Of a DNA stretch of 64,000 nt, positions 52,855 through 63,676 are shown piece by piece (within the stretch, counting starts at the first letter, position 1; each line of letters starts with the position of its first letter). The notes below the pieces were generated by a model. The model was not told the DNA's origin. It did not search any database and worked only from the letters and a program-made list of their open reading frames with translations. Made by a program: the position numbers and the translations under genes. Source of the stretch: Rebecca billardiae RCC1528 (Eukaryota; Haptophyta). The DNA lies in contig OZ251226.1 of NCBI GenBank assembly GCA_965240325.2, forward strand, positions 2,294,001 to 2,358,000, read 5' to 3'.

Positions 52855-54944
52855 ATGCTCGACGATGCGCACAAGAAGAAGCGTTATGACCGGCAGCTCC
52901 GGTGCGTGTGCGACCGACCTGCAGCGCTGCTCGCGCGCGCCTCGCGTGGCGACGGTGCCGCTCACGCCGTCCTGCGGCGCGCACCGTGCCGCGCGCGCAA
53001 ATACTGGGCGCGCAGGATGTGGGGCGAGCATGGGCAGGACGCGCTGGAGCGGTGCACGCTCTGCCTTGTGAACGGCAGCGCGACCGGCACGGAGGCACTC
53101 AAAAACCTTGTCTTGCCCGGTGCGTCCCGCGCCTGAGGCGCCGCGCCTGCACGCACAAGCGCCGCGTCGCACGTTGTGCTCTGACGGCCGCTCGCACGCT
53201 GTTCGCACGCGCGTGCGCGACCCTGCGCTGCGCTGCCGCGGCCGCTTGTGCGTCCTACGCCGGCAGGCATCGGCTCGTTCACAGTGGTGGACGGCCAGCC
53301 CGTCACCGCGCGCGACCTCGGCAACAACTTCTTCCTCGAGGACGCGCACCTCGGCCAGCCGCGCGCGCAGTGCGTGACGGCACTGCTGCAGGAGCTGAAC
53401 GAGCACGTGCGCGGCTCGTACGTGAACGACAGCATCGAGTCGGTGCTCGCGGCGAACCCGACCTTCCTCGACGACTTCAGCCTCGTCGTCGCCACGCAGC
53501 TGCCCGAGTCCTCGCTGCGCGCGCTCGCGGCCGCATGCGCGACGCGCTCGCTGCCGCTCGTCGTGCTGCGTTCGTACGGCCTGTGCGGCGTGGTGCGCCT
53601 CGCGGCGTGCGACCACGTGGTGACGGAGGCGCACCCGGACAACGTGCCGAGCGACCTGCGCGTGTGCTCGCCCTTCCCCGAGCTCCTCGCCTTCGCCTCC
53701 ACCCGCTTCGGCGCGATGGAGTCGCTCTCGGCCGTCGAGCGGAAGCACGTGCCGTACGTCGTGCTGCTGCTGCGCGCGCTCGACGCATACAAGGGCACGC
53801 ATGGCGGCGCGCTGCCGTCGAGCTACAAGGAGAAGCAGGTGGTGAAGGCGTGGCTCAGCGCGACTGCCGAAGCCTGGTTCGGCGTGGGCAACGCCGAGGA
53901 CGCGCTCAACTTCGAGGAGGCGAAGGCGGCGGTGAACACGGCGCTCGCCGCGCCGTCGCTGCCGGCCAACACGCGCGCCGTGCTCGCCGAGGCGGAGGCG
54001 CGGCTGGGCAGCGCGATGAGCAGCGAGGGGAGCACGTCGCCGATCGCGCCGGCAGATGCTACGAGCAACACGTGCGCGCCCCGCGACCCCAGCCGCCGCC
54101 GTGCCCCCGCGCCCATCGGCGCGTGCGGTGCGGTGCGCGGCTGTGGGGCGCCTGCCCGCGCTCACCCGGCGCCCCGCGCGGCGTGCTCGCGGTGCGGTGC
54201 TTCTTTGGCGCTCGCGCGCGCAGGCACTTCTGGGCGATGGCGGCCGGGCTGGCGCGCTATGTGGCGAGCGAGGGCAGGGGCATGCTCCCGCTCCTCGGCT
54301 CGCTCCCCGACATGACCGCCGACACCGACAGCTACGTCGCGCTCTCCGCAGTGTACCGCGAGCGCGCGCTGCACGAGGCGACGGTGGTGCACGCGCACGT
54401 GCAGGCGGTGCTGGCGTCGGCGGGGATGGCGCAGGACGCGGTGGGGCTCGAGCAGACGCGGTTCTTCTGCAAGAACGCGCACGGGCTGCAGTGGATCCGC
54501 TACCGCTCCATCGAGGAGGAGCTCACGCCGTCCACGTCGATGGTCCCGCAGCTCGCGTCGCTCGCGGGCGACGGCAGCACGGCGCCGCTGTTTGCCCTGC
54601 ACACCGTGCTGCGCGCGGCAGACGCGTTTCGCGGGCAGTACAACAGGTGGCCGGGCACGATGGACAACGACATCGAGGCGGACGTGCCGCTGCTCAAGCA
54701 GTTCGTGGGCCACATCCTGACCGAGCTCAAGGCCGCCACCGGCAACGCGGGCCTGACCGTGGGCGACGATCTCGTGTACGAGATCTGCCGGTACGGCGCC
54801 GCCGAGGTGCACTCGGTCGCGTCCGTGGTCGGCGGCGTGGGCGCGCAGGAGGTGATCAAGCTGGTCACGGGGCAGTTTGTGCCCCTGAACAACACCTTCA
54901 TGTACTCCGGCCTGAACGGCACGTGCGCTACCGCCGAGCTGTGA
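52855..54944 (+). CDS. NAE1: NEDD8-activating enzyme E1 regulatory subunit (NAE1/AXR1)
   Basis: About 558 residues in four exons: 52855-52901, 53016-53119, 53267-54071 and 54224-54944; introns phase 2, 1 and 2, donors GTGCGT or GTGCGC. With UBA3 it adenylates NEDD8, which modifies cullins and so switches on SCF-type ubiquitin ligases. The start KKRYDRQLR then [41 protein letters not shown] and SYKEKQVV follow the human protein; the late blocks [20 protein letters not shown] and [12 protein letters not shown] complete the pseudo-adenylation fold. It has no catalytic Cys of its own, as expected. The splice junctions fall exactly where alignment gaps would arise, supporting the model. An ATG at 52732 is an alternative start. 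Confidence 0.93.
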
Positions 54945-55350
54945 TTCCCGCCAGTAGGACCGCCCTCCGAGGGCTGCGCCGAGTTCTACGGAGCCATGCT
55001 GCCACGGTTCTGACTGAGGCTGCGCATGCACACAGCAATCAGCATCTACAGGTCTCTGAGTCATCCGAGTCGTAAGACGATCGTCGACGATCTCAGCATC
55101 GGATCGAATACAGCAGCAATCAGATATTATGACCGCGTTCCGCGGTCCTTTTCCGTAGAACGAACGTAGTTCGGGGCCCGCGGTGGCGGTGCACCCTCCG
55201 TCGCACTCGCAGTCGTCTATTGACAGACCAGTTGCATGCCCGTACAACTAGACTCCAGCGGCGCGCCGCTGCGCCCCGGCGCCGGCGCCGCGGGCGCGGG
55301 CCCATCGCAGCCGCCGGCGCGGCGCCCGGATTGTGTACAGGCGGATGCGA

Positions 55351-55660
55351 CGAGGCGTGATCGACGAATGAGCGCGACTCCACGTGCACGCCAGGCCACG
55401 TGGAGCTGACAGCCAGGGAACACTGTGCGGGGCCGCGGATTCGTTCGGGCCGCTGCTGCTGACCGCGCTGTCTGTCGTCACCGCGCGCCGCGGCAGCGCC
55501 AGGAGTAGTCAGTAGATGATTTGCACTGGTCCGAGTAGGGTTCGACCAGCGCCTGCGCGACGGCCGACAGGCGGGCGCGAGGCGTGATCGACGCATGAGC
55601 GCAACTCTATCTACGCGGAGCTGACAGCCAGAGGGAGCACTGTGTGTGCCGAGGTGCGAG
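55351..55660. repeat. Diverged direct duplication
   Basis: Two ~85-bp copies, near 55351-55437 and 55578-55658, share GAGGCGTGATCGACG.ATGAG, GAGCTGACAGCCAG and GCACTGTG, with indels between. The copies lie about 225 bp apart and look old. Confidence 0.7.
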
Positions 55661-55707
55661 GGCACCGGTGATCGTTATTTCGCGCGCCGCGCGTGCACTG
55701 CACGGGG

Positions 55708-56223
55708 TCACGGGGTGACACACCTCGGTCGGGCTCGGCACGCGTCGCAGAGGCACGGCCATCTCTGGGGACGTCGCGCACCACCGTCGCCCGCGCCGCA
55801 GCTCGTCCTCCTAGGTCCGCCCGTCCAGCGCTGCAGACAGACTCGCCGGCGCGGGCCGAGAGTGAGTGCCGCAAAGCGGCTGCCAGCTGTTGGGCCGGGT
55901 GAGGAGGAGGGAGGGAGCCGCTGGCCTGCGGGGCGCGTGGTGAAGTCGGTGATCAGTCGCGTCGCGCTCCCCCTGCCGATTGCGCCCTCGTCCTCCAGCA
56001 CGGTGCGGACCTTGCGAACGAAGTTGTAGATCGACCATTTGGGCACGTTGTACTTCACCGCCGCAGAGGGCACGTCCTGCTCGTGCCTCACGACTGAGAT
56101 GGCAGCAGCGATGCTCTGGAGCGTGCTCTTAGCCACCTTCTTCACTGCCCCGGATTCGAGCAGCACGTTCAATACGCGGCGAGCGCGGTCCTCGTCGGCG
56201 TCGCCAGCTGACGTGCTCGGCAT
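55708..56223 (-). pseudogene. Psq-type HTH transposase fragment
   Basis: An open frame of about 171 residues from the ATG at 56223. Residues ~38-75 fit the pipsqueak-type helix-turn-helix found in CENP-B/pogo-like transposases (AAISVVRHEQDVPSAAVKYN, then VPKWSIYNFVRKV), including the AAVKYNVP core between the helices. After about residue 110 the sequence turns into Arg/Pro/Ser-rich frame that looks non-coding, and no DDE catalytic domain follows, so it is a remnant or a small domesticated DNA-binding protein. The repeat-rich setting favours a relic. Confidence 0.5.
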
Positions 56224-57353
56224 CATGACCACGTGAGCGCAGAAAAGTGGCCTCGAGCCTGCTCAAGGCCTGCTCAAGTTCGCACAACTGGCTCGCCAGA
56301 GGGCAAAAGGCCAATAGCTACTCCCAATTCCCGAAGGCTGATGATGAATACGCACATGTGCGCCTGATGAATATCGATGATATTCTGCTCGACCCCGTAG
56401 CAGTCCATGAACCATATATATTATAATATGTATGAAAACGAAGCGGTGCAAATGATGTTCTCCAGTAGTGGATACGACCCCGACGAAGCGATTTTATGCC
56501 TGCGTGAACCATACAGCATATGAATCAGTAGTGAATACGACCCCGACGAAGCCAATATATATCGGTTGGTTACTTCGCTGATCCCGTAAGGCCGTGCAAA
56601 AATAGCCTCAAAGAAGCTGACGCTTGTATTGGACTTGTAACCGTCCTACTTCACACTCAAGTGAACTCTCACGCCCGGCCGTCCACGATTGATTAGGGGA
56701 ATGTCGTGGGCGCGGTTTTTTTCTCCGTGATGCATCTGTAGAGAGGGTCTCAAAATTCGAAACTCGGTCTCCGCCAGCCCTAAAAATCGGCCCCCGCGTC
56801 CCTTTTTCTTGATCAAAGATCTTTTTGAAACGTGGTTCGGGCCCGCTGGTGCGGGCTCCACGCTGCGCGCTCCGCCCTGCACCGCGGGCCATAACTAGTG
56901 TCGTTCGCACTACTGGCAACATAAAAATCATCAGACTCAGTCAGATCGTATTCGTAGGTCTACGTACGCCGGTACGGTCGCGGCCTTCACTGCTTAATTA
57001 ATACTATTCGATCTGCGCACTACTACATGATGTATGATGAAAATAATACTCAGTATATAGCTTATTCTTTCGTCTGCAGCAGCAGCTGCTGCAGGATTTG
57101 ACAGCGAGACTCACGCAGCGAGTCAGCGACGACGAGACGAAGAGACTTCACCAATGTTAGCCGACTGAAATTCAATGTTCGTCAGCATGCATGTCGTCCA
57201 ACTCTGTCACTGTCGGTCTGTGACAGTCTTAAGCTACTCCTGCAAAGCAGCAGTGGCCGGACTGGCCGCCCCGGGCCCGTCCGGGCCCGCCGAGCTCTTG
57301 CCTCCTGCCCACTCGCGAAGCTACTGCCCGCAGCTGCCATGCGAGCCGCTCGT

Positions 57354-59281
57354 CTACAGCCCCTTTGCGACGACGTGCTCCGCGTGCGCGACCTGCGCCT
57401 CGTGCCAGAGCTCGAGCACGAACGAGTAGTGCACGCACGCCGCGATCACGACCATCACGTGCCAGATGTTGTGCGAGGAGAGGATGAAGTCGAACTTGCC
57501 CGGCGCGACCACCTCCGGGAAGCGGGACAGGTAGAAGACCGTGCCGAAGAGGTACGCGCCCCCCGTGAGCGCCGTGCCGCACAGCACCGAGACCGACAGC
57601 TGGTTGAAGTCGTGGTGGAAGAGCATGTGCGTGATCGGCACGACGCCGCTCAGGCCGAGCCCGGTGAACAGAAAGGTGCGCAACGCGCGGTACCGCTCGT
57701 CGTGGAAGAGGGGCGTGACGGCGAGCACGAGCAGCACGCCGCCCAGCGCGCACATCGCGCCGATGTACAGCGTGCGGTACAGCGTCTCGTTGTAGAAGCC
57801 GTAGTACAGGATGGGCACGAACGAGCCGACGATCAGCGCGGTGATGCCGACGAAGTCGAGCGTGCCCAGCGTGCCCGTCCAGCGCGCGTTCGCCGTGCCA
57901 AACAGGTGGTACACCGCCGAGCCGAGCAGGCAGACCATCGCGGAGGCGAGGAAGAAGTAGATCGGCCTGGAGCCGGGCGCGGCGCGCGGGGCGCGCGGGG
58001 CGCGCGGGGCGCGCGTGAGCGCCCGCGAGCGGCAGCGGCGAGGCGGGCGGGCGTAGCGCCGCGTGTACCCCCCGCGCGCGCGTGGCGCGCGTGGCGCGCG
58101 AGCGCGCGCGAGCGCGCGCACCAGCGCTCGAGGCTCGGAGGGATGGCTGCGTCTGAGAGCGAGTGCAGGAGCGCGTTGGCTTCGCGCTGCATCGTCGCCA
58201 GCTCGGGCACGTGGGGCAGCGCGGCGACGAGCGCGCTGAGCTGCAGCCCGGTCAGCCCGAGCGTGCGGTTGAGCAGCGCGCCGCCCGCCTCCGCCGCGTG
58301 GTGCGTCAGATCGCTCGCGAGGTCGACGCCGTGAGACAGCTGGCCGGCCGTCAGGTCGAAGAGGCCACCGGCCGCACTCGCGGTCACGTTGGCGATGGCG
58401 CGGGGCGAGGCGAGGCGGCGCGCGCGCGCGACGAGGGCGCCGAGCCGGCCCGGCGGCGGCGGAGGGCGCGCGCTCGGCGGCGGCGACGATGCGTCGCGCT
58501 TACGCCCCCGCCGTCGGCGCGGCTCCGCCTCCGCGTGCGCCGAAGGAGGCGACGGCGCGCCCACCGCGGCGTGCGCAGCGGCGGCGGCACCCTCGGAGAG
58601 CCAACCCGGCAGTGAGACGTTGAAGGTAGGCAGGCGCACGCTCGCGAGCTGGTGGACGGCACGGCGCCTCAGGTCGGCCGCGCCGTGCGCGCTCGCGTTC
58701 AGGGCGCGCAGCGTCTCCGCCACCGTCGCCTCGAGCGCGTGCATGGGCAGAGACGCGGGCGCGGCGAGCACGCGCGACGCGCGCACGAGCTGCTCGTGGC
58801 TCACGGTGGAGAGGGTGAGGTTGCGCACGCAGGCTGCGCGCTCGGGCGAGTCCATGCACGCGCGCAGAGGCGCGGGCAGCCGCACGTCGGCCGCGCCGCC
58901 CGCCATCAGCGCCGTGTACACGATGAGGCAACCAAACAGCAGGAAGCCAGCCAGGTGCGTCCACACGTTCATCGTCTCGTTGTGCCAGACGAAGAGGGAG
59001 CGGAGGGACTGCGTGAAGGTGAGGTTGTGCAGGCGGTACCCGGAGAGCACGCCATGGTACACGAACTGCGGCGCGCTCTCACCTCGGGACAGCATGGCCT
59101 CCTTCAGAGTGCCGAGGCGCACGAACATCGGCGAGCGGGGCGACGCGCTCACATCGGCGTCGGCAGCTGCGCCAGGGCGTGCACCCTTCGAGGACGACGA
59201 CGAGGGTACTTGCGGTGCCGGCTCACCCGGTACCGCGTCGTCCGTGCCTGCGGCCGGCTGCTTGACCCCGCGGCGCCGCAT
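57354..59281 (-). CDS. PAQR family (adiponectin receptor-like) membrane protein with large insertion
   Basis: About 590 residues from exons 59281-58122 and 57966-57354 (phase 2, donor GTGCGC, acceptor CTCCAG). PAQRs are seven-helix proteins, some with zinc-dependent ceramidase-like activity. The family signatures are all present: WHNETMNVWTH before helix 1, SAVYHLFG, YYGFYNET, GTVFYLSRFPE, and PGKFDFILSSHNIWHVMVV, with the conserved Asp and His residues that bind zinc. Between helices 1 and 2, where the family has a short loop, there is an insertion of about 258 residues, rich in Ala, Arg and Pro, with several N-x-S/T sequons (NLTLS, NASA, NVSL, NVTA, NRTL) suggesting a glycosylated lumenal or extracellular loop. 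An ATG at 59359 is an alternative start. Confidence 0.88.
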
Positions 59282-59493
59282 TCGAGGCGCGTCTCCGAGG
59301 CTGGGCAAACGCTCTTCACCGGCAGCGAATCTTGCCGCCAGCGGCCGCCGCTCCAGCACTCGTCCTCAATCCCATTGGTCCGCGCACGTGCGCGCGCGGC
59401 GAATTTAACTTTTGGCCGCGAACCCGAATCGGCGCTTTCCGGTCCGCGAGCAGCTCGCATCAGCACGATGGCGGCGATCGCGCACACGGGCTG
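59282..59493. promoter_or_regulatory. Bidirectional promoter region with CCAAT box
   Basis: 212 bp between divergent start codons of the PAQR and sialyltransferase-like genes. ATTGG (a CCAAT box on the minus strand) occurs at 59374-59378 within CCCATTGGTC. Other elements were not recognised. Confidence 0.5.
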
Positions 59494-61524
59494 ATGGAGC
59501 TGCACAACGCACGACGCCTGGGCGTATCGTTGTCCAAGCGGGGGCGACGTCCCGCGGCCAATGAGATCGAGCATACGTGTGCGACCACTCGCACGCGAGT
59601 CGCCGTCGCCTCGGCGGCCGTTGTCGCGCTCGTGCTCGTCGCAGCCGCCGGCCTGTCGCTCGAGATGCCCGCGCTCGGACCAGTCTCCAACTGGCTGACG
59701 GCGAGGGGAGGAGTGGGCACGCAGCTCCCGGAGATGCTTCGTAATACCCCACCGGCCCGCAGTGACTCGTCCCCTTCCGAGCTCCTCCGTCCTGATGCGA
59801 ACCGCTCGGACGGCTGCGACGAGCCAGCGCCTGCGCCTGCGCAGCCTGGCCGTACCATCCGCAAACCGAGCTCACGCTGTGGAGGCGGCGCCCGGCCCTA
59901 CGAGAGCTTCAGATCACCACCGGCCGGCCGCGACCCATCGACCGCCGTGCTTCGGCCGGAGCCCGCGGGCGCGGGTGCGGGCGCGTGGCAGCTGCTGAGC
60001 AACGAATCGATTGCAGCGCTCACCGGCAGCCAGCTGCCTGCGCAGCCAGGCCAGCCTCGCGCGGCTTCCGCGCCGCCGCGCGCTCTGACGCCCTGCTTGG
60101 CCAAGCTGCAGGCGATGCGCCGGAAGCGCTCGGGCCTCGTCCTGACCGCCCCCGATCGGGCCGGCGCCGGGCGCAACGCGACGGCGGCCGCCCGCGCCGC
60201 CGCGCCGACGTGTGCGGTCGTCGGCTCGTCAGATGTGCTGCGGCTGCACGCTATGGTCGCGCCGGCGCAGCTCGCGCACGAGATCGACGGGCACGACGTG
60301 ATCCTGCGCGTGAACCACGCGCCTGCGCGCGGGTACGAGACCACCGTCGGCGCGCGCACCACCTATCGCGTGGTGAACCACGTGCCCCTTGAGCAGTGGC
60401 TCCTGCCGCGCACGCGCCGGCGGTCCGAGTTTGCCGAGGACGTGTGCGACGTGCGCACAGGCGACGTCGAGCGCGAGTGCCTGTATCGCGAGAAGCTCGC
60501 GCAGCGGCTGGTGCCGCTCCGGCGGTACGCGGCGCGTGACGGCGGGTCCGCCACGCGGCACATCGGGCGCGAGCTCATCGCGCTCGAGGACGCGTGCACG
60601 CGCGCCGTCTCGCGCCCGCCTCTGTCGGGCGGCTTTGTGGCGGCGCTCGTGGCCGTGCAGGGCGGGTGCCAGCTGCCCGTCTCCCTGTATGGCTTCTACC
60701 CGTTCTGCTGCCACGCGCGCCCGCTGCGCGAGATGCGGTACAAGTACTACCACGGCGACTCGACGCGCTGGGTGTGCTGCCACGCCGGGCGCGAGAAGAT
60801 GGAGGAGGAATACTCGCTCTTCGAGGCGATGGCCAAGCGCGGCCTCGTGCGGCTGCGCGGCTCTCCGCCGCTCGCGAGCGTGCGGCCGCAGTGCTCGGCG
60901 CACGCGGACGCGCGTGTGGGCGTCGAGGCGGCCGCGCGCGAGCGTGACGGCCGCGCGCCCTCGCAGCCCGCGCTCAGTGGGGGCTACGTCGAGCACAGCG
61001 ACTCGGCGGTGCGACTGGCGGACATCGACTGCCCTCGGCAGTCGCTCGACGGCTCGCGCTGCGTGTGCCGCACGTGCGCCGGGCTGGCGGCGCGCGTGTG
61101 CGACGAGCTGGGTGATGCGTGCGCGGGCTTCGAGGTGAGCGCCGAGACCCCGACGATCGCCACGCTCAAGGGCGCCGTGCGCGGCGCGTTGGTCCCGCGC
61201 AAGCGCACCGTCGTCTTCGAGCGGCGCGGTGACGCGGCTGGCGCGCAGCCGGTGTCGCTCGCATCGGCCCCAGGGTACACGCTGCGCGCGGACGCTAGTG
61301 TCCCCCAGCATGACTTTGAGTGCCCGCGCGAGCTGGGGACGGCCTCTGTCGCCGTCAGCCGCGGCGCGTGCGTCGTGTGCGCCGCCGAGGCGCCACGCGC
61401 ATGCAATCGCACGGCGGCGTGCGCTGGGTTCGTCGTGAATAAGGAGGGAGTCCTTGCCACGCTCAAGGCAGGGCCGCTGCGCATGACCAAGGTCAAAGGC
61501 CCCACGGCATTCGTGAAGCATTGA
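59494..61524 (+). CDS. GT29 sialyltransferase-like enzyme with C-terminal Cys modules
   Basis: A single-exon gene of 676 residues. Type II membrane topology: a short basic cytosolic end, one hydrophobic segment (residues ~35-54) and a long Pro/Arg/Ser stem, as for Golgi glycosyltransferases. The GT29 motifs are recognisable: motif L (CAVVGSSDVL near residue 239, DGHDVILRVNHAP, VGARTTYRVVNH), motif S (PPLSGGFVAALVAVQGGCQL, SLYGFYPF), YKYYHG for motif III, and HAGRE for motif VS (His430). The family transfers sialic acid (CMP-Neu5Ac) or, in algae and plants, perhaps related nonulosonic or other sugars. After the catalytic domain two related Cys-rich modules follow (about residues 509-585 and 589-676), with CVCRTCAGLAARVC and CVVCAAEAPRAC cores each leading to ATLKxG. 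They may be lectin- or PAN-like; this arrangement is not standard. Confidence 0.83.
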   Translation: MELHNARRLGVSLSKRGRRPAANEIEHTCATTRTRVAVASAAVVALVLVAAAGLSLEMPALGPVSNWLTARGGVGTQLPEMLRNTPPARSDSSPSELLRPDANRSDGCDEPAPAPAQPGRTIRKPSSRCGGGARPYESFRSPPAGRDPSTAVLRPEPAGAGAGAWQLLSNESIAALTGSQLPAQPGQPRAASAPPRALTPCLAKLQAMRRKRSGLVLTAPDRAGAGRNATAAARAAAPTCAVVGSSDVLRLHAMVAPAQLAHEIDGHDVILRVNHAPARGYETTVGARTTYRVVNHVPLEQWLLPRTRRRSEFAEDVCDVRTGDVERECLYREKLAQRLVPLRRYAARDGGSATRHIGRELIALEDACTRAVSRPPLSGGFVAALVAVQGGCQLPVSLYGFYPFCCHARPLREMRYKYYHGDSTRWVCCHAGREKMEEEYSLFEAMAKRGLVRLRGSPPLASVRPQCSAHADARVGVEAAARERDGRAPSQPALSGGYVEHSDSAVRLADIDCPRQSLDGSRCVCRTCAGLAARVCDELGDACAGFEVSAETPTIATLKGAVRGALVPRKRTVVFERRGDAAGAQPVSLASAPGYTLRADASVPQHDFECPRELGTASVAVSRGACVVCAAEAPRACNRTAACAGFVVNKEGVLATLKAGPLRMTKVKGPTAFVKH

Positions 61525-61830
61525 GCTGCTAATAGCCGCCTATAAGTAGAATATATATATATATATTATTTTATTTTATTAATGTATACCGTTGGTAATA
61601 ACTAATTTAACGACGTCGACGTGCCATGCTTCAAGTTCCTTAGTTCCGCAACGGGCAGGTTGTCTGACGGAACCGTCAGCCGTCAGTCAGCGACTCTCAG
61701 CGTCGCAGTTTGACAGCACTAGGCCACTAGCCGTGTAGCAGCAGATCGGCCAGATCGGGCAGTCTCAGAGACAAACACCAGGACCAGCAGCGCTCCTCTC
61801 CGTCATCCCCACCGGCCTCGTAATCGCCCA

Positions 61831-62220
61831 TCACTCCATCGCCAAGCGGAAGCCCCTGGCAACGCACCGTCGGGCGTCGACGCGCGCGCGCCACTGCAGT
61901 GCCCCCCCCGCCCCCGCTCGCCCCGTCCGGTAGTCGCGGTGCCACGCGTCGTCAGCCGCTGTCTCGAAGTAGTCGTCGTGCGCAGCGCCCCCGCGGGCGC
62001 GTGCCCCCTGGCGCACGTGCGCCATGCGCGCGCGGGCGATGAGCATCTTGGCCTGGCCACGCAGGCAGCACATGCCCAGCTCGCGCCGCATGGTGCCGAG
62101 CAGCGCGCGTTCGGCGGCGGGGCGCGAGGACGGAGGGTGCGCTGCTAACTAAGGCGCGCGCGGGCCCACGTGTCCCGCCGCATCTTGGCGATCTTCTTGA
62201 GGGTGAGGTCCACCTCCGCG
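61831..62220 (-). pseudogene. Possible gene remnant, unidentified
   Basis: On the minus strand 62220-62150 encodes VDLTLKKIAKMRRDTWARA, and 62091-61831 encodes a basic amphipathic helix (MRRELGMCCLRGQAKMLIAR) followed by an acidic patch (HDDYFETAADDAWHRDYRTG). The codon pattern looks real, but stops separate the two blocks, no start region is visible upstream and I recognise no family. It could be internal exons of a broken gene. Low confidence. Confidence 0.2.
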
Positions 62221-62255
62221 CTTCACTCGCCGAACGCCCCAACGACCGAATCGGG

Positions 62256-62302
62256 ACGATACGATACGATACAATACGATACGATACGATACGATACGAT
62301 AC
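62256..62302. repeat. (GATAC)n pentanucleotide repeat
   Basis: About nine ACGAT/GATAC units with one variant (ACAAT) in a row. Direct reading. Confidence 0.95.
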
Positions 62303-63151
62303 TGCTGCTAATAATGATGTAGTCGTCAAGCTGCATGGTCGATGTGATGAGTACTGCTGACGAGTGCTTCCCAGAATTCTCGGCCCGTTACGTGCCTCGC
62401 GTACGGTCTAGTACTAGTAGCAGTAGCGTACTCAGCACCTACTGACAGCGTCTGACGGCACTGTCGCGTGGCTTATCGGTCCGGGCCCGCGTATACTAAC
62501 AGTAACAGTAACACGTCGGACGCCGGGGCCCGGGCCCCGCGGGCCCGGCCCCGGGCCGCCCGTTTTGAAATTATTGCCGGCAGCGTCACTACCGCAGTAG
62601 CCCGCACTTGGTAATATATATATATATACTGTCACGGTCGGCGGACCGGCAGCGTCGTCGGACTGCGCGCGCGCTACTAATCATCGGCGTCAACACGGTT
62701 ACGTCTGCAGAAGTGTGATGCATGATGATGCGCCGGGACTCGGTGTCACTCGACTCTCGAGGCTCTGGGACCGCCGGCCGCGTCCGGGCGACCCGGGGGG
62801 CGCCCGTCAGCGGCTGTTAATTGCTCGTCGTTGCTGTCCCACTGGCCGATGCCGCTTCAGTGTTGTCATCCTCGGATGCGTGCACGCCGTGCTCAAAGCG
62901 CCGCGCTGGCCCTCCTCGAGCTGCGTCGCGCATCGGAAGGGTTGTCACTGATTGACAGACAGCAGACCGGAGACCCCGGCAACTACAGCCGCTTGCATCA
63001 GCTGGACTGAGCAGGCGCAGAGCAGGGCCGTCACGCGACGCCGGAGCTGGAGAACCTGCGCGAGGACGAGAGAACGCAGCGAGAGCCCGCCTGCGCACTA
63101 TGCGCTGCGCGTCGGGCAGCTCAGACCCTGGGCTTCTCGGCCAGGCACCCC

Positions 63152-63676
63152 TCACGCGGACATGGACGGATCGGGAGCAATGGATGATGTCAACCCCATC
63201 TTCTGCAGGCCCGTGCAGTACTGCTTCGCCATCTGCTTCCACGTGGTGGTGACGGTGGCGATGCCCGACATGTGCGCCTCGACAGTGATCTTGAATGCCT
63301 TCTTGCGGCTCACCGTCTTCACCACCTTGGTGATCGCCATCGACACGTAATCGAATGTGTGCACGTCATCGTTGTGCAGGAGCACCCGCCAGATGGGCTC
63401 CTTGTCCACCTGCTCCTTTCGCTCGGTCTCAACGTCCGGTTTGACTTTGTCGATCGTCACGACGCGCGAGCTCTTTCGCTCCTGCTCCCGTGCCGAGTCA
63501 GACGCCCGTGGGTCGATCACCATCTGCACGCCGCGTGCCGCCACCGCTACGCGCGACGCTGGTCGCGCTGCCACAGGTCGGCCCGTGGCGAGTGTTCCGG
63601 GCGAGCGCGAGGATGCGCAGAGCCCAACCACAGACAGAAGCAGGGCGCCCCTCGCGACGGCAGCCAGAGTCGGCAT
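63152..63676 (-). CDS. clpS: Plastid-type ClpS adaptor
   Basis: A single-exon gene of 174 residues from the ATG at 63676. ClpS delivers N-degron substrates to the Clp protease. The first ~25 residues are a signal peptide (MPTLAAVARGALLLSVVGLC), then an Arg/Ala/Ser-rich segment without acids to about residue 55: a bipartite plastid address. The core has WRVLLHNDDVHTFDYVSMAI, matching the NDD motif of the substrate pocket, and the His in ITVEAHMSG that contacts the N-degron. The pocket position that is Met in bacterial ClpS is Phe here, as seen in cyanobacterial/plant variants, which suggests altered residue preference. ATG at 63745 is possible but would place Gly/Ser/Thr before the signal peptide. 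Confidence 0.87.
   Translation of the reverse strand: MPTLAAVARGALLLSVVGLCASSRSPGTLATGRPVAARPASRVAVAARGVQMVIDPRASDSAREQERKSSRVVTIDKVKPDVETERKEQVDKEPIWRVLLHNDDVHTFDYVSMAITKVVKTVSRKKAFKITVEAHMSGIATVTTTWKQMAKQYCTGLQKMGLTSSIAPDPSMSA

Larger units (their letters stand above)
54945..57353. other. Intergenic with transposase relic and diverged duplication
   Basis: This contains a diverged direct duplication at 55351-55660, the Psq-HTH relic at 55708-56232 and, at 56461-56560, two copies of AGTGAATACGACCCCGACGA-like sequence about 65 bp apart. 56600-57350 is mostly AT-rich single-copy DNA. No other gene is supported. Confidence 0.5.
61525..63151. other. Intergenic, simple repeats, possible gene remnant
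   Basis: TA-rich tract at 61550-61580, a (GATAC)n array at 62256-62302 and a nearly self-complementary GC block of GGGCCCGGGCCCCG type at 62521-62560. A minus-strand remnant is listed separately. The remainder shows no gene. Confidence 0.5.

Noticed and set aside
18595-54223. Half of 30 inferred introns (15) have lengths divisible by three
   Set aside because: Ten are expected by chance; the excess is small and the intron models themselves were partly chosen by frame continuity.
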